A DNA stretch of 64,000 nt from Penelope pileata (taxonomy: Eukaryota > Chordata > Aves > Galliformes > Cracidae): the NCBI GenBank assembly GCA_013396635.1, contig WBMW01003963.1, positions 18,374 through 82,373 of the forward strand. The letters run 5' to 3'. Position 1 is the stretch's first letter; each line of letters starts with the position of its first letter. Below the pieces are notes generated by a model. That model did not search any database. It was not told where the DNA came from and saw only the letters and a program-made list of their open reading frames with translations. This document shows positions 37,317 to 50,789 of this stretch, in pieces. The position numbers and the translations under genes are program-made.

Positions 37317-37820
37317 TCACAGAATCATAGAACATCTTGTGTTGGAAGGGATTCACAAGGATCATTGAGTCCAACCCCTGGCTCCACATAGGACCACCCA
37401 AAATCCAAATCCAGTGTCTGAGAGTATTATCCAAACATTCCCTAAGCTCCGGCAGTGTGGGGCCATGACCCCTGTCCTGGCCCGCCTGTTCCATGCCCAC
37501 CACCCTCTGGTGCAGAGCCTTTCCCTAACCCCCCCCTGACCCTCCCCTGACACAGCTCCAGGCCGTTCCCTCGGGCCCTGTCGCTGTCCCCAGAGAGCAG
37601 AGCTCAGCGCTGCCCCTCTGCTCCCTGTGAGGGGGCTGTAGGCCGCCATGAGGCCTCCCCTCAGCCTCCTCTGCTCTGGGCTGAGCAAACCAAGGGACCT
37701 CAGCTGCTCCTCACACCTCTTGCCCTCCAGACCCTTCCCTGTCTTCATAGCCCTCCTTTGGACACTCTCTAATGGTTTTATGTCCATTTTATGTTGTCGT
37801 GCCCCAAACTGCACATAAGG
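37317..37820 (-). mobile_element. CR1 LINE, ORF2 end to 3' terminus
   Basis: Starts with the reverse complement of the CR1 terminus (cacagaatcatagaac), followed by 'ttggaagggattcac', 'gagtccaacccctggctcc', the 'ctgtcgctgtccccagagag' block and 'catagccctcctttggacac'. About 500 bases, 5'-truncated. Same subfamily and orientation as the copies at 6.5 and 44.7 kb. The 150-codon minus-strand ORF is repeat-derived. Confidence 0.96.
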
Positions 37821-40800
37821 CTGCCAATGCTTATGGCAGCAGAGATGGCTGTGAGTGATTTACGTGCCTGGGAGATGGGCCTTGTGCAGCCCTGCCAGCG
37901 CCCAAGGAAGGCAGGTAACCAGTCCTGCCATAGGTCACACTGCATTACAGGTGCAATTTTCTGTGCCCTCTGCAATGCCTTCAGTAATTTATTGAACTGT
38001 CCAACTTGCCAATTAGCAGTAAACCAAAGCTTCTGACCTGAAATGCATCCCATCTTCTTCTATCCCCTCCCTACCTCTGAGAACTGAGGGCTCTCTTGAA
38101 ATAGAAAAGAAGGCAGACATCATCACAGAAGCAGAGAGGGAGAAAAAGGCTGTGCTGAAAGCATGAGAGCATCAGGGAATAATTCAATAATTCAAAAATT
38201 ATCTCCTGAAAACTGCACCGGAGGCCACTGCCCTCCCTAGCTCTCACCTTCCCGTCTCACAGAGAAGGAGGAAGCTCAGGGCTGTGGATCATCTGAGTGT
38301 TGGCCAGCTAAGGATAGGTGCCAAAGGGATTTTGTGCCATCTATCTCTGAAAGGTAACCAGCTCTGCTGAGTTATCTTTGCCAGGGAGCCCTCAGCCATT
38401 TAGCAGTCTAGGGTCAAGTGGATTAAAGGCATTTGAGGAGTACATTGGCGCAAGGGGTCACAACGTTGTCTGTTCTTGGAGGCAAGGAGATGATGGTGCA
38501 GGCAGAAGAACCTGCCCTGCTCTTCCCACACCACTGAGAGGACAAGATGCTGCACACAAGAGCAGAGGTTTCTTTCGAAAGTCATGACATTAATATCTCC
38601 CAAAATGCCTCCATAAGCTTGTGGGGACATCAGCCCAGCTTAATCGAGTCACTGCTCCCAGCAAGTTCTTGTACTAGAGCTTGTCATTTGGGGCACTGAA
38701 GCCCAGGTCAGTGTCCTCTCATCTAGGATGAGAGAGAGATGTGGCTACATGTGGGCATCCTGACCGGTATCACACTGGCAGCAGTGACAAATAAAATCAA
38801 ACAAAGGCTAGCATATGCTAGTGGCTTTACAGATCTCAGAGCTGACTTAAGCGCAGAGCTCTTCAGATGCAGTTCAGCATGGCACTGTTGCTTGTCTTCT
38901 CTCCTGTCACCCCTGACCCCATCTGACAGCACCTGGCAGAGCATTAGGGGCTCCCAAACCCCTGAGTGACTGCAGTCACTCATGTGGCTTTTCCAGGCCA
39001 AATAAGACCTGAGATGGGTCAGCAGCTGAGTTTGTCAGACTTAATTCCCGATGAGATGAACCTTTAAGTCAGAGCAGATATTTGATGAGTATCTCATTGT
39101 GAAGCCCGCACAGAATATCAAAGGCTCTAAGTTTCAATGCCCTGAGGTTAGACAAAAAAGCTCAAAGAAACACAAAGCAGAAAACCTGTGCATCCCTGAC
39201 AGAGGACTTGGGGGACAGGTAACAAAGAAAAGCAATCAGTATATGGACTATGTGATAAAGCTTCCCAATACTCCTCAAAAACATGCCTGTGCAAGAAACT
39301 GAATAGTATCTCTCTTTCACAGAAAGAAAAAGTGCAGCATTAGAGAGAAAAGTAACTGCAAGTGATACTCATTAAAGAAAAAACAAGAGACAGGGCTCTG
39401 CTCATGGACTGATTACGGCACTGCTGAAATGTGTTTGGGGAAATGGTGAGAGTGAAGTTTTTCTCCTTTTGCTGCCACAGCCCAGCTGAGAGCTGTTTGT
39501 GGAAGACCATAAGCAACATAAGTGATCGACAAGTAAATGAGAGTGCTTTAATGCCTGCCAAGCCTCCTGGATCATTTGACTTTAAAGGCTCAAAAAGGCC
39601 TGGGACTGCTGACAGATGAAAGCAGAATTGGTTCATTTGTTGAATGCAAACTGAAACCTCTCAAAAGTGTTAAGTCCCACTGTAGGGTTAAAAAAATTCG
39701 GCTCGGAAGTCAGCCTGCAGATTTCTGCCATGGAAGACAGAAAGCATGAGCTTCAGTGCTGCAGAGCCAGGTTTCACTTGCCAAGGCTGAAAGAGCATTT
39801 TACAGCTCCAGTGAGCAAACAACGCTACACCTGATGACACAGGAGGTGATGTCTGTCTAGTTCCTTATACACCGAAGTCTGATTCAGTCCTTCAGGGGAA
39901 CTCAGCTAGGAAATAGAAAGCTGGGGACTGAAAGGTAGCCAGGAGAAACAGGCAGTGCTTGTGCCAGAGAAGGCAGGGCAGAGCTCACAGCAGGGCTGCT
40001 TGGAGCAGCAATCTCCTCTCTGTGAGCACCGACATCCAGACAATCCTCACTGTCTTCTGTTTGAAGTCTGTAGGTAAATCTTGGACATCTTGATAGTAAA
40101 TGATACAGATAAGGAAGCCATATCTACAAAGGAACTAATGAAGAGATGCAAGCTTGTTATGTTCCAGGGCTCATCACACTGAGACGTAGTCAGGACTGCT
40201 CTGAATGAAAACCTTATTTTCATGAAAGCAACAAGTTTCTCCCTATATTCTTTGATCCTGCCTGCAGTGAGACAGTGTCCAGTTCATGGCAGAACTGTGG
40301 CTGTAAGGTGTCAGCTGAGGGGTAACTACATTGAGCTGATCAACAGGCAGCCACCCTGAGAGAGAGCAGCACATTGCACAGGGATTGCAAGCTACAGCCT
40401 GGAACTGTATGGAGAATTGCAAAGCACACCTATGAGGTGTCTATGGATTATGGAAGTAATTTAATGCTACCTCTCCAGTTTGCTTCGCCAGTGGAACAAA
40501 TAAAGTTGCAGTGTGCAAAGGAAGGGAAGATTGGAAGTGGGAAGCCTACAAATAGTTTTACTTCCAGTTCCACCTCCCATAAGGTATTTGCCTCTACGAA
40601 CAAGGCCGCATTTCCTCTGAAGCCAAGGTGGCAATTCCATTGAATCCATAAGGGCTGAATCAGGCCCCTGTCCACTTGAGAACTGGCATTCTCACCCATG
40701 GGAATGCTGCTGTGTCTCCACTAGAAAGCAGAACATGAACATTTGGTATCTCCTTGTTCTTTGCCCTGACCAGAAGGATCTGTGTACATCAAAAACAAAA

Positions 40801-43800
40801 TCCTCCCCTTCCTGAGGAAGGGAAGCTGTATGCAAGTGAAATCTCTCTGCTTGCTTTGGATTTTTCACTAAAGGGCATTGTAAATGGGGGCACCTCATAA
40901 AATGCAAATATAACTTCTGAGTAAGGGGAAGAGGGTTTGACAGTACAGCCTTTCTGGAAACAATTCCAGCAGAGGATTAGGAGCTATGGATGGTATTTCC
41001 ATAAGCCCTTGTTTTTGGCCTGACGATGACTCCCAGAGAAGCTGATGGTAAATCTGCCATTGTATCCAAAGGAACAGACTTGAGACAGCAGTGAGCAAAC
41101 TGAAGATCCCAGCCTTTGACTCAGTAGTGTAAATATTTTGCCTTTAAAAGCAGAGATTAGTAAATTCAGGGACGTTATTCAAAATGCAATTTGGTAGCTG
41201 CTTCACTGAGCAGTATCCATACACACTGAGCATACTTATCTCCCACGGCTTTAAAACTGCTTCGTGTTGTTAAGGAACAAGGACATAAATCACAAAAGCG
41301 ACTGCGATCGGTGTCGTGGCGGGTAATCTCAGCACAAAGGAGACAAACGGGTCACAGACGCATTATTCCCTTTGCACCCCTGGGGAGGGCCCCCCAGGAA
41401 GGGTGCGTGGCTGCTCGGGTGGGTGCTAGGAAATACAGACACTGCTCCTGGTGTAGGGGCCTGATGTTGCTTGATAGCTGCTGGCTCTGGCCTCGTGTGT
41501 TGCCCATGTGCTATTTCTAAGGAGGCTCAAAAACAGCTGTGGGAAAGAAAGTAAATCCATGTTCATGTTCAAAGTCAGAAATATTGCTGTGTATAGATGG
41601 AGTTTAATCCACTCAGTAGGAAAGTCCCTGACTGAAAAGGTATCCAATAAAGATGTTCAGATCTGCTTAGCTGAGTCAGAGAGTGGATTTTCTGCAGTTT
41701 TCCATTCAATGTACGCAGCGAGCAATAATGCTGAGGAGATGAGTGCGACCTATCTTACCTTGTAGCTGTAGCAGAAGCCAGGGTGCTATAGGGAGAGAGA
41801 TATCCTCAGAAACTGTTTGCCTGTATGTACAAAATGCTTCATGCACTCACTGCTCAAGGATGAAATGGGATTTGAGACTGACAGTTTAGACAATCTGGAA
41901 AATGTACTTGTACTTTGCTGAAACGCTTTGTTTGAGTAAAGCAGCCTATAGATCCATAGTACTCTTCATGTGAGTGCTCTGTCTGAGCACTGAGTTCTCC
42001 TGTCTTATTATTGAGGGTTGGAATTTGCTCATTAACTGAAGGATCTTAAAGAATTTCTGTAATTTTGTATTTTGAGAGCCATGATGATTCTATATCTGTC
42101 TTAAAAATACAATAACGGGACATGTCAAAGAGGTCAATTCAAAGAAAGCCACTGATTTCAAACATGTGTCTGAAGACTGCTGGTATCTGAGGGACAGAAA
42201 TTAGAGGTCAACCCACACAGTAATGTGAGATGCAGGACAGTGCTCCAAAGTCATGGTTTGCAGCCTTGTATGGATGAAATAAGGACTTCTTTTATAACAA
42301 CAGTATCAATTCACAAAGTCTTTCCTTAAACAAGTGAGCAACATTGCAGCACAAAGAGCTGCCATTTTTGTTCAAATATTTTGCTCTTGTTGCAAGATCT
42401 GACCCTATGGTTATATTTAGTCTGCCCAGAATATTAGCTCAATAATAAGCTTCTGTATCGTGCTGTAGAATAACACCTGTGAATTGACTTCTCTGAATGT
42501 CCAAGACAGTACGAAGTAGGTCTATTTCTATACTTTGATCTGACAGACTCGGTGAGTTTTTGCAACAGAATATTGGGGAAAAATGAAACAAATCCAGAGC
42601 AAAGACAACGGGCAGAGACAAATCATAAGAAATTTTGTACAACAGAAAAGGATGAACAGTAACAGAGGTTTTCATCTGCTGTACAATTCTGGGGAGCAGT
42701 GGAAAAGTGGCAAGGAATTTATCTGAGAAGTGACCCAAGCTTATGTGAGCTCATTTATTCTCATTCATTTTGGGTCTTGATAGATGGAGAGGAAATCTGC
42801 CACTAGCCCTCCAAAGTGAATTACATGAGGTGGGATAGCTGCCTTATTCAATTTATTTTAATGGAAACCTCAATGACATCTGCCCTTGGCAGTATTGCAT
42901 ACTGTGAGAGCACCTGAAAGAGGGAATCTCTCCCTACCTAAAACAAGAAGTTGGCATATCTGTCTGAGTCTGAGCTGACCTCGTTCCTCATAGTTTGCTC
43001 ATGAACTCCCCACCAGGGATCTCCACGAAACATTGCTCCAGCTGCTGGAGCAATAATTCCACCTTCTCCTAATTCCGGAGATAAATTCTTGGTTTGAACT
43101 AGGACATGAAATGATAACCACAGCTGGCCACAGGAATGTGTGTGTCTTCAGCAAATGGGATTCTCTACTCAGACTTGGCAGGGGAAGGAACAGACAAGGA
43201 AACCTCTCCCTACCGCATCTGCTGGCAGTGTGCGAGAAGAGAAAGGGACAAGGGGGATTGCTGTACAGCCCTCGTGTGAACATGAGATCAGCAACCGTCA
43301 CAGGTTTCAATGAAAACTGGATTTCTCTTTCTGTGAGGGTGCTTGTTTTCCTATATGGTCACTGCTATATCTTCTGCTAACTTTCTTCTGAAGTGACATT
43401 TTGCATCTAGGATGTCACTTCATCCCAGATTCACTTCCTCAGCTCCATCTTCCTGTATTTACAGTGAACTCACGTTCCTTCAAAAATTGGTATCATAGTG
43501 CTTGCTCCAGCAATCCTTCAAGTTGAAAACTCGAACTAAGATCCACAATAACTGCCTGATGACTTTGTCTTCTTTAAAGCTTATGTTAATACTATCAAAA
43601 TCCAGAAAAAGAAGCATTTGTTGGATCAGATAGTAATGATCAGATGGAGCGGGAATAGGGAAAGCTGCCCTCCAGATGTGAGGAGAGGCATAGTGGGAAC
43701 GTGAACACAAGCCTCCTCTGGGAGCTGAGTGGGATGAGGAGCCCTGCACCGCTGGTTCCTGATCCACGCAGCTGGAAATTGGACAGAGGAAGGATTGTAC

Positions 43801-44344
43801 TGCCTCGACCTGAAGCAGCTGAAATAGGATTTCATTCACACCCTGGCATTTCCATGGATTGCTTGAGCACAGGAATGGCAAAGCGTTGTTGCATAACTCC
43901 AGAGAATAACTTTTTGGACAGCATCCAGTGGCACTGGTCTGCATAAACTTAAATGTAGCTGTTTCACCCCAAATTAGAAAATAATTTTGCTCCAGCCCTT
44001 GGGTGAGATGTAGGGCAGGGCCAAGGTGCTGCATCCTCACACCTTGCATTTGACCTAGTTACCACTTCATCCTCTTGCAGCTCAATGACTCTGTCCTTTT
44101 CCGTATGGTTTGTATTCCTGCCAAGTACTGTAAGTTGATTTTTGTCTGATGTCTGATTATTCTGAGCTCTACGACTTCTGCCTCCAAAGGAGTTCAGCAC
44201 CTCTTGTGTACCAGCACCAATGCCCAGTCAGAGCATTCTTCAGTGTACCACCCCCTGCACACCATGATGGTGATGAATGATAGTGACAGCTCCTGGGATT
44301 TAATGTCTCAGGACGAAAAGAATGAAACTTTTCCAAACATAGTT
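37821..44344. other. Gene-less sequence
   Basis: No repeat clearly recognised and no supported exon. A CpG-containing patch at 41280-41460 stands out from its AT-rich surroundings and could be an old LTR fragment, but nothing diagnostic is visible. ORFs up to 189 codons (43480-44049, minus) have no domain resemblance. Confidence 0.5.
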
Positions 44345-44471
44345 CAAGTGAATACTCATTTCCCTCATTTCCAAGATACTGAGATTGTTCTCCCTCCCCA
44401 GGACACATGGACCCTGTGGGGTCCGAGAAATCAAGTGGATACTCATTTCCCTCATTTCCAAGATACTGAGA
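44345..44471. repeat. 40-base direct repeat, period 87
   Basis: 44345-44384 and 44432-44471 match at 39 of 40 positions (one A/G difference) and are separated by 47 unrelated bases. Both lie in one open frame, so that ORF carries a duplicated HFPHFQDTE peptide; I see no evidence that it is expressed. Confidence 0.93.
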
Positions 44472-44692
44472 GAAAGGACCTCAGCTTCCTTTTGTCTCTG
44501 CCTGATGGCCCAATTTTCCTTGTGAGCCCTGCAAGGGAGCTGGTCACAGCATATGCTTTGGTGAGAAAAGTCAAGCTGAACAGAGCATCACCTATAATAT
44601 AAGCACTGCTCTGCTTTGTATTGATAAAAACTTGAGCTCACAAATTAGTGATACCTAAGAGTTATGTTCTTTCCTCAAAAATAGTTCTGTGG

Positions 44693-45122
44693 ATCACAGA
44701 ATCATAAAACCATAAATAACCTGAGTTGGAAAGGACCCATAAGGATCTTCAAGTCCAACCCCTGGCTCTGCACAGGACCACCTAAAACCCAAACCCTATG
44801 TCTGAGAGCAGTGTCCAAACGTTCCCTAAGCTCTGGCAGTGTGGGGCCATGACCACTGTCCTGAGCAGCCTGTTCCATGCCCACCACCCTCTGGTGAAGA
44901 ACCTTTCCATAAACCCCACCTGACCCTCCCCTGACAGCTCCATGTCGTTCCCTCGGGCCCTGTCGCTGTCCCCAGAGAGCAGAGCTCAGTGCTGCCCGTC
45001 TGCTCCCTGTGAGGGGGCTGTAGGCTGCCATGAGGCCTCCCCTCAGCCTCCTCTGCTCTGAGCCAAACAAAGGCACTTCAGCTGCTCCTCATGCCGCTTG
45101 CCCTCTGGATCCTTCACCACTT
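44693..45122 (-). mobile_element. CR1 LINE, ORF2 end to 3' terminus
   Basis: Reverse-complement terminus (atcacagaatcataaaacc) followed by the same blocks as the 37.3 kb copy, including 'tctgagagcagtgtccaaac' and 'gtgagggggctgtaggctgc'. 5'-truncated. No coding capacity. Confidence 0.96.
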
Positions 45123-47458
45123 TCAGAATGTAAATGCCAAGTCAGCCACCAATGTGCAGTTTTGGATGATGGCCACAGGCCTGGCCTCCAAACTTCTCTT
45201 TCTTGCGGGCTGTGCTGTCATGCAGGCAAATACAGCAAAACGGGGAAGAGCAGGGGAGTCTGCTGCAGCCCCCAGCCTCCCCCGAGGCCTCTGTAACTGT
45301 GGCTCTTGGCACAGAAAAGGCACAGTGCCCTCAGTGCTGCTTTAGATAAATAAAGGCTATATGCCCTGTTATTCAATTCATAGTAATATAAAAACAAAGA
45401 TTTGGTTTTAATAAAACCGGAGTGCAGGAATTCTGACATCAAAGTGCAAATCTGCAATTCCGCACAGTTTCCTCCTCCATGAGGTGTGCTCACCGTGTTA
45501 CCTTTAGCCTGCTAGAGAATCAACTGCAAAAGGCACCCCTGAGCAACATTCCTTCCCGAGATGTGTCTGAACTCGCTCCCTCCTGATGACCACAGCATCT
45601 GGTGCCACAATTACCATAGCCATACAGTGTGTATGTAGGTATGGACTGGGTTATGGAAACTTATAGCAGCTGACTCCAAAGGGCTGAGCAGTGTGAGCGG
45701 GATCAGCTGTACTGAATGAAACGGGATCAGCCCTGGCTGGCTCTCCTTGCTGGCTTCGGCTGGGTGCATAGATGAGGGTTTTATCCTCATTGTTTTCTGT
45801 TATGATAGAGCTCCTCTAGCTGACTTTATTATTATTTTTTTTTAACCTCCTCTGACATTTAGGGCTTTTCTATGCTGGGGATTTAATTCAAATTATTCGA
45901 GGATGTGAATTTAGAGAGGAATAATTATTCTTGATTAACTCCCCATGTGGACACTCTTGTTCCAAAATAAAAGTGCTTTATTTCAAAAGGATTTAATTGG
46001 TTCTGAGAAAATCTGGAGGTTGTTTTCTCTAAGAAAAAGAAAAAGGGAGGAAACAGAAGAGAGAATGGCACCCATCACCTTCCCTCCCATGAAGACCTGG
46101 GGTGTCCAGGCTGGAAAAGGGCTGCAGTGCCCACATTTTTTCTAGACCTGGTGAAGATGACCAGGACAGGGAGATGTGCAGCAAAGCATACCTGCCCTCA
46201 CTGCGCACAGCCCATGTGTCCCATGGTTGTAAGGCCTTATTGTGGGATGGAACTGGGATACAGCAGAGACACACATCTCAACTCAGAAGCATGGGAAAGA
46301 TCTCTGGTGCCACATGTTAGATATAGCATTCATAGCTTTGGGGACTTTCAGTAGAGCTTGGGCTCTTTGGGACCTGAGCTGTTCTGAAAATAGGACTTCC
46401 AGATACTTTTGTAAATTGTAGTCAAGGTGAATTTATACTGAAGTCTAAATCCACAGTTAATTACAATGAAGTAGAAATTGTTCTGAGAGATTAGGGATGA
46501 GCTTTTGAAGGAGGCCTCTGAATTTCAAGTAACTAGTTCTTATTGAAAGTCAGTGGATTTGGGCATGTAACGGCCTTACTCACTTTTGAAGATTCAAACC
46601 AAGGTCTAAAACTCATTCCGTTAACAAGCATGCCAAGATTTCTTTTCTGGGAAAGCACTCTTTTGATATCCCAAAATTAAGACAACAGAAGGCTACATTT
46701 CTTGTTTTATTCTCAAAGGCTGATGCTGAAACAATATAGAAATCATTGTGAAAAATAAACTACAGCGATTTAGATATTTAGTTTTCAAATCAGTTGACAG
46801 GCATAGAAAGGAAATGTTTTTACCTCCGAAGAAATAAATGTAATAAAATACTGTTTAAATAATGTTTAAGTGATGTGCTGAAAGATAGGTTCACGAACCC
46901 TCTGTTATGTTAACAGTTAGCAGTGCAGGACATGGATTTTGTTTAAGAAATGTGTACCACTAATATTGGGGTCAATATATGAATAAACTAGAATAGCAGT
47001 GTGCACTGCAGTCAGGCTATATTAGTACATGCTGAGCTACCTGTATTGCATTACTTCTTGCACCAACACCCACTGCAGCCAGCCCTCTTTTGCCAGCATG
47101 TCCATAGGCAAGACTGGACACCCATTCATTCTCTTGCCCAAATTCAGGCCACCATTTGCGCACTGGAATGCCTGAGGTGAGGAAGACACACATCTTAGCC
47201 CAGTACTGGATTCTGATACCAGCCCAGGCTCTTTGAGGGAGCACAGCCCAGGGGTGCTGACCTGGAAGCACCCCAGGAGCACAAGGGAGCTGCCACTTGT
47301 TCTGCTATGGATGTCTCATGTGAAACCTCTCACTTCTCTTAGCTGTCAATCTCATTTGACCATAAGCTGGTCTTTTGCTGTTGACAATCACATCGATGAC
47401 CACAATGGTACCCTGAACCTAAAGATCTCACTGACAGCAAAGGTAAACTTTCTGGAGT
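45123..47458. other. Gene-less sequence
   Basis: AT-rich with scattered TAAT cores (45830-45940) and no recognised repeat or exon. Confidence 0.5.
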
Positions 47459-47770
47459 TACAGAATCACAGAATTGTAGGGGTTGGTATGGACCTCTGTA
47501 GATCATCAAATCCAACTCCCCGCTAAAGCAGGTTTCCTGCAGCAGGTTACACCGGAAGGTGTCCAGGTGGGTTTTGAATATATTGCCCCCTCCCTGGAAG
47601 TATTCAAGGCCAGGCTGGATGGGACTTTGGGCAACCTGGTCTAGTGGGAGGTGTCCTTGTCCATAGTAAGGGGGTTGGAACAAGATGATCTCTAAGGTCC
47701 CTTCCAACCTGAACCGTTCGATGATTCTATGATCTCCAGAGAAGGAGACTCCACAATTTATCTGGGCAGA
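47459..47770 (-). mobile_element. CR1 LINE interrupted by another CR1
   Basis: The left part (47459-47581) begins with the reverse-complement terminus and ends in 'gtgggttttgaatat'. The family continues with 'ctccagagaagcagactcca', as the 60.6 kb copy shows, and exactly that continuation resumes at 47734 (ctccagagaaggagactcca). Between the halves sits a plus-strand CR1. Beyond about 47770 similarity fades. Confidence 0.85.
47582..47731 (+). mobile_element. CR1 LINE 3' end nested in older CR1
   Basis: 'attgccccctccctggaagt' leads to 'aggctggatgggactttggg', 'tctctaaggtcccttccaac' and the terminal gatgattctat. It interrupts the minus-strand CR1 above, so it inserted later. Only two or three bases (AT/TAT) could be a target-site duplication. 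Confidence 0.9.
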
Positions 47771-50700
47771 GGAGAAGACTCAGACATCTTGGACAGCTTC
47801 CTATTCACCTTCTCTCCAGCTACTTTGTCAAGCAGTGGGCTCTATCCAGACATATTCTCAGACAGCTTGGTCCTCAGTCCTTCTGAGTGATAGCTTGGGA
47901 ATGGACATGCAAAGCCAGGACTGAGAAGCACCATCTTGAGAAGGCATCTGCCATTTACAAAGAAACAGCTTTCATCTTTATTATGCATTAAATACTCTCT
48001 TAAACCTTTTAATTTATAGACAGAGCTGATGGAAAAGTCCATTATCTGAGTCAACAACAATCCTCTGAAATATGTTCTGAATGACCTAGCTCACCAAACA
48101 TTTCCAGGGGCTTTTCTATTTATACGTATCTGGTATGATCTGTATTTTCCATGCTGCAAAGCACATAGAAGAAGACAAGCTCTGCTTCTGGAAGGTGGCA
48201 GCATGAGGGCTTGGTCCAGCAAAAAGTTGACCACCCCTGATTCCCACCACGGTCAATGGAAGTTGAAGGTATTCCACACCCATAAGAAGCCCTTGGCCAG
48301 CAGTGGGCACTATCCAGCTCTCCAGCACTATGCCTGAGTAGATGAAAGCCTGTCTCTAGGTAGAATGTATATTCTCTCCCTCTCATTCTCCCTTTTTCTT
48401 TCTCTGTCTCAATAATGTGTATAGTTCTGATTTATTTTTTATCAAGATTAACAATGGAACAATACTGCTTCAAATATTAAAAAGGCAAAGAAATGTAGGT
48501 ACTGAAAAGGAAGGAAAATACCTCAATTTCAAGCCTAAAGATTACTTTGGGTCCCAGAGGAAGCAGAAGCAATTTAGTGGCTGATACCCTTAGCAAGAAA
48601 AAAGGTTGTAAGATTAAGACCAACTGCTGTTTGGATAAGTGGTTGGTAATTGCACATATCAGCAATTATGTGCTGTCATATCATTTTGCTGTTACCTTAC
48701 TCCTCTCTTGTGTCCCGTCAGGGTTTACTTGGAATGACCCTACATCCATGGCCCTCTTTGGATTCACCTTCTTAATGTCATACAGCAGTGCTTCACAAGT
48801 TCAGAGAAAAAAGAAGTCATTATTACACGAGATGCCTGGTGGAGGTGCTCCTCTTCACAGAAGTAGCTTGAGGCTACTGCCGTAATAACAAGGCTTCTGG
48901 GCACAGAAATAGAGAACGGCCTCCCTGACCTGCAAAAACCTCCCTCATCCTCCAGACTTGCATGGGGAGAAGCATGGGGGTGGATATTTTTAGCAGGGAA
49001 AGGACTGGCTCTACATGGGGTTCCTGCAGCCCAATCTGGGGTGCAAGAGGAAGGTCACTTAGGAGGACCTCATGCTGCAAATGCACCTCCTGCCTAGGGG
49101 GCCCCAGGACATGGGCAGAACAAGTTCTACAGCCATTGAATCCTTCCAGGCATAAAGCAGGAGCTTGCCGTATGCATGCTGTTTATTTCTTCTGCCTCAG
49201 TTGGAGATGTTGTGGGGTAACGGGGGTGGCCCTTGAGCAGGCAGAGCATCCTTCCACAGCTTGTCAGAAAGGCAAATGCCTTTATGAACACCTCTTGTCT
49301 TACAGAAGTAACCGGTTTCCCAATAAAGTGTCAAAAGATAACAATGTCTGTTAGAGCTAACCTCATCTGCTTATTGCCTGAGGGAAGCCTCCAGCTTATA
49401 TGGCATGGGGTGCTCCCGCAGAGCAGAACACATTTAGCTCACTGAGCAGATTCAGGTAGGAGACTGAGCTGCTGTTGGCTGCTGTGTGCTCACCCGTACC
49501 CAGAGCAGGCAGCAGCACCGACCCACAGCGATGCACCTGAGGCTGGTGACTTCACACATTGCGAAGAGGAATAGAGGTGTACGTGAGGACCCCCCTGCAT
49601 ACAGTAGGACGTGTCCCATCCACAAGGGCCTCCGGGGTGAGCAGCTCTGGGAAGAAGTGGAAAATCCTTGGGGTGCGATTCAGGAGCTGAGTCGTGGCAA
49701 TGACAGTGAGGTGCCACATCACAGCACGTGCAAAAGATAATGCCCTCTGCAAAGCAGTTGAAAGATTCATCAGTACAGATAAAGATATGAGGGCTTGGGT
49801 TCAGACAGCCTGTGGCTCCTGCCAAGAAATTGTGTGGAAGTTAGAAATGAATTTAAAAGGTTGAGTGGGGGCCAGCAAGTCAATAACTGAATAATCCCAC
49901 CCAGATAGGAAACCAAAGCATAAACAAGAGTCTCCACATACTGACGAGTTAGCACTGGTTGCACTCTGGAAAGGATCCTAAAATAACAGAGATTCCTGGA
50001 GACAGAATAAACACATCTCTCAGTTGTCATCCCGAGCAGGGGTAATTGCCTGGATGTCTGATTGACTCGCTGCTAGAACCAAATATGTAGCTCTCTGACA
50101 TGCTGTCACCCTCTTCTCTGTACACAGGAGATTTTTCAGCAAAGCACATCAGGAATCAAAGCAAATGTCCACAGGAAAAGATGCACCTCGACCTTGAACT
50201 TTAATCACTGGCACAGGGCTGAAAATGAAGTTAAAAGAAGTGAAGTGACTGCATTCCTGAGAGCATTTAATCCCCAAACTCCCCAGGGCTCGTGTGCATA
50301 TGATGCGGCCCCCAGGAGGGGTGGGCATGGGGCTGCTGGGCTGTGCCCAGGGGGCTCTGAGCACCTTAACACTGATCCGGGTCATCCTTCTACTTCAAAG
50401 AATAAAGTAAACTTTAAGAAGTGAAGGTTTAACCTGGCTAAACAGCAGGAGGGCCTGGGCCCAGGAGTGGTGCGATGATGCACATCTTGGTTAAAAACAG
50501 ATGTGAAAATAACACACTGAGTGCAACGCAGGGCGAGCTCATGAAGGTAACTCTGTTAAACATGTAACAGTCTTCCTCAAAATGATTTACTCAGTACACT
50601 GCGATAGCTCAGGTACTGGAGTGACATGAAAATTTACACGGTCCATCCTAGGTGAAAGGAAAATGTTAAACAACAGGCCTTTAAGGGTAACTAAATAAAA

Positions 50701-50789
50701 GCAAAATCAAACACAAAACCAAAACTTCAGATGAATATCGTTTTCGAAGAGTCGTGATTTTCAGTCTTTCAATATTATGTAGTGTTTGC
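47771..50789. other. Gene-less sequence
   Basis: No recognised repeat or exon. Chance ORFs up to 130 codons. Confidence 0.5.

Noticed and set aside
41280..41460. CpG-containing patch that might be an old LTR
   Set aside because: No paired terminus, polyadenylation layout or primer-binding site could be seen.
43480..44049. 189-codon minus-strand ORF
   Set aside because: No recognisable motif or family; length is unremarkable for 64 kb of random-like sequence read in six frames.
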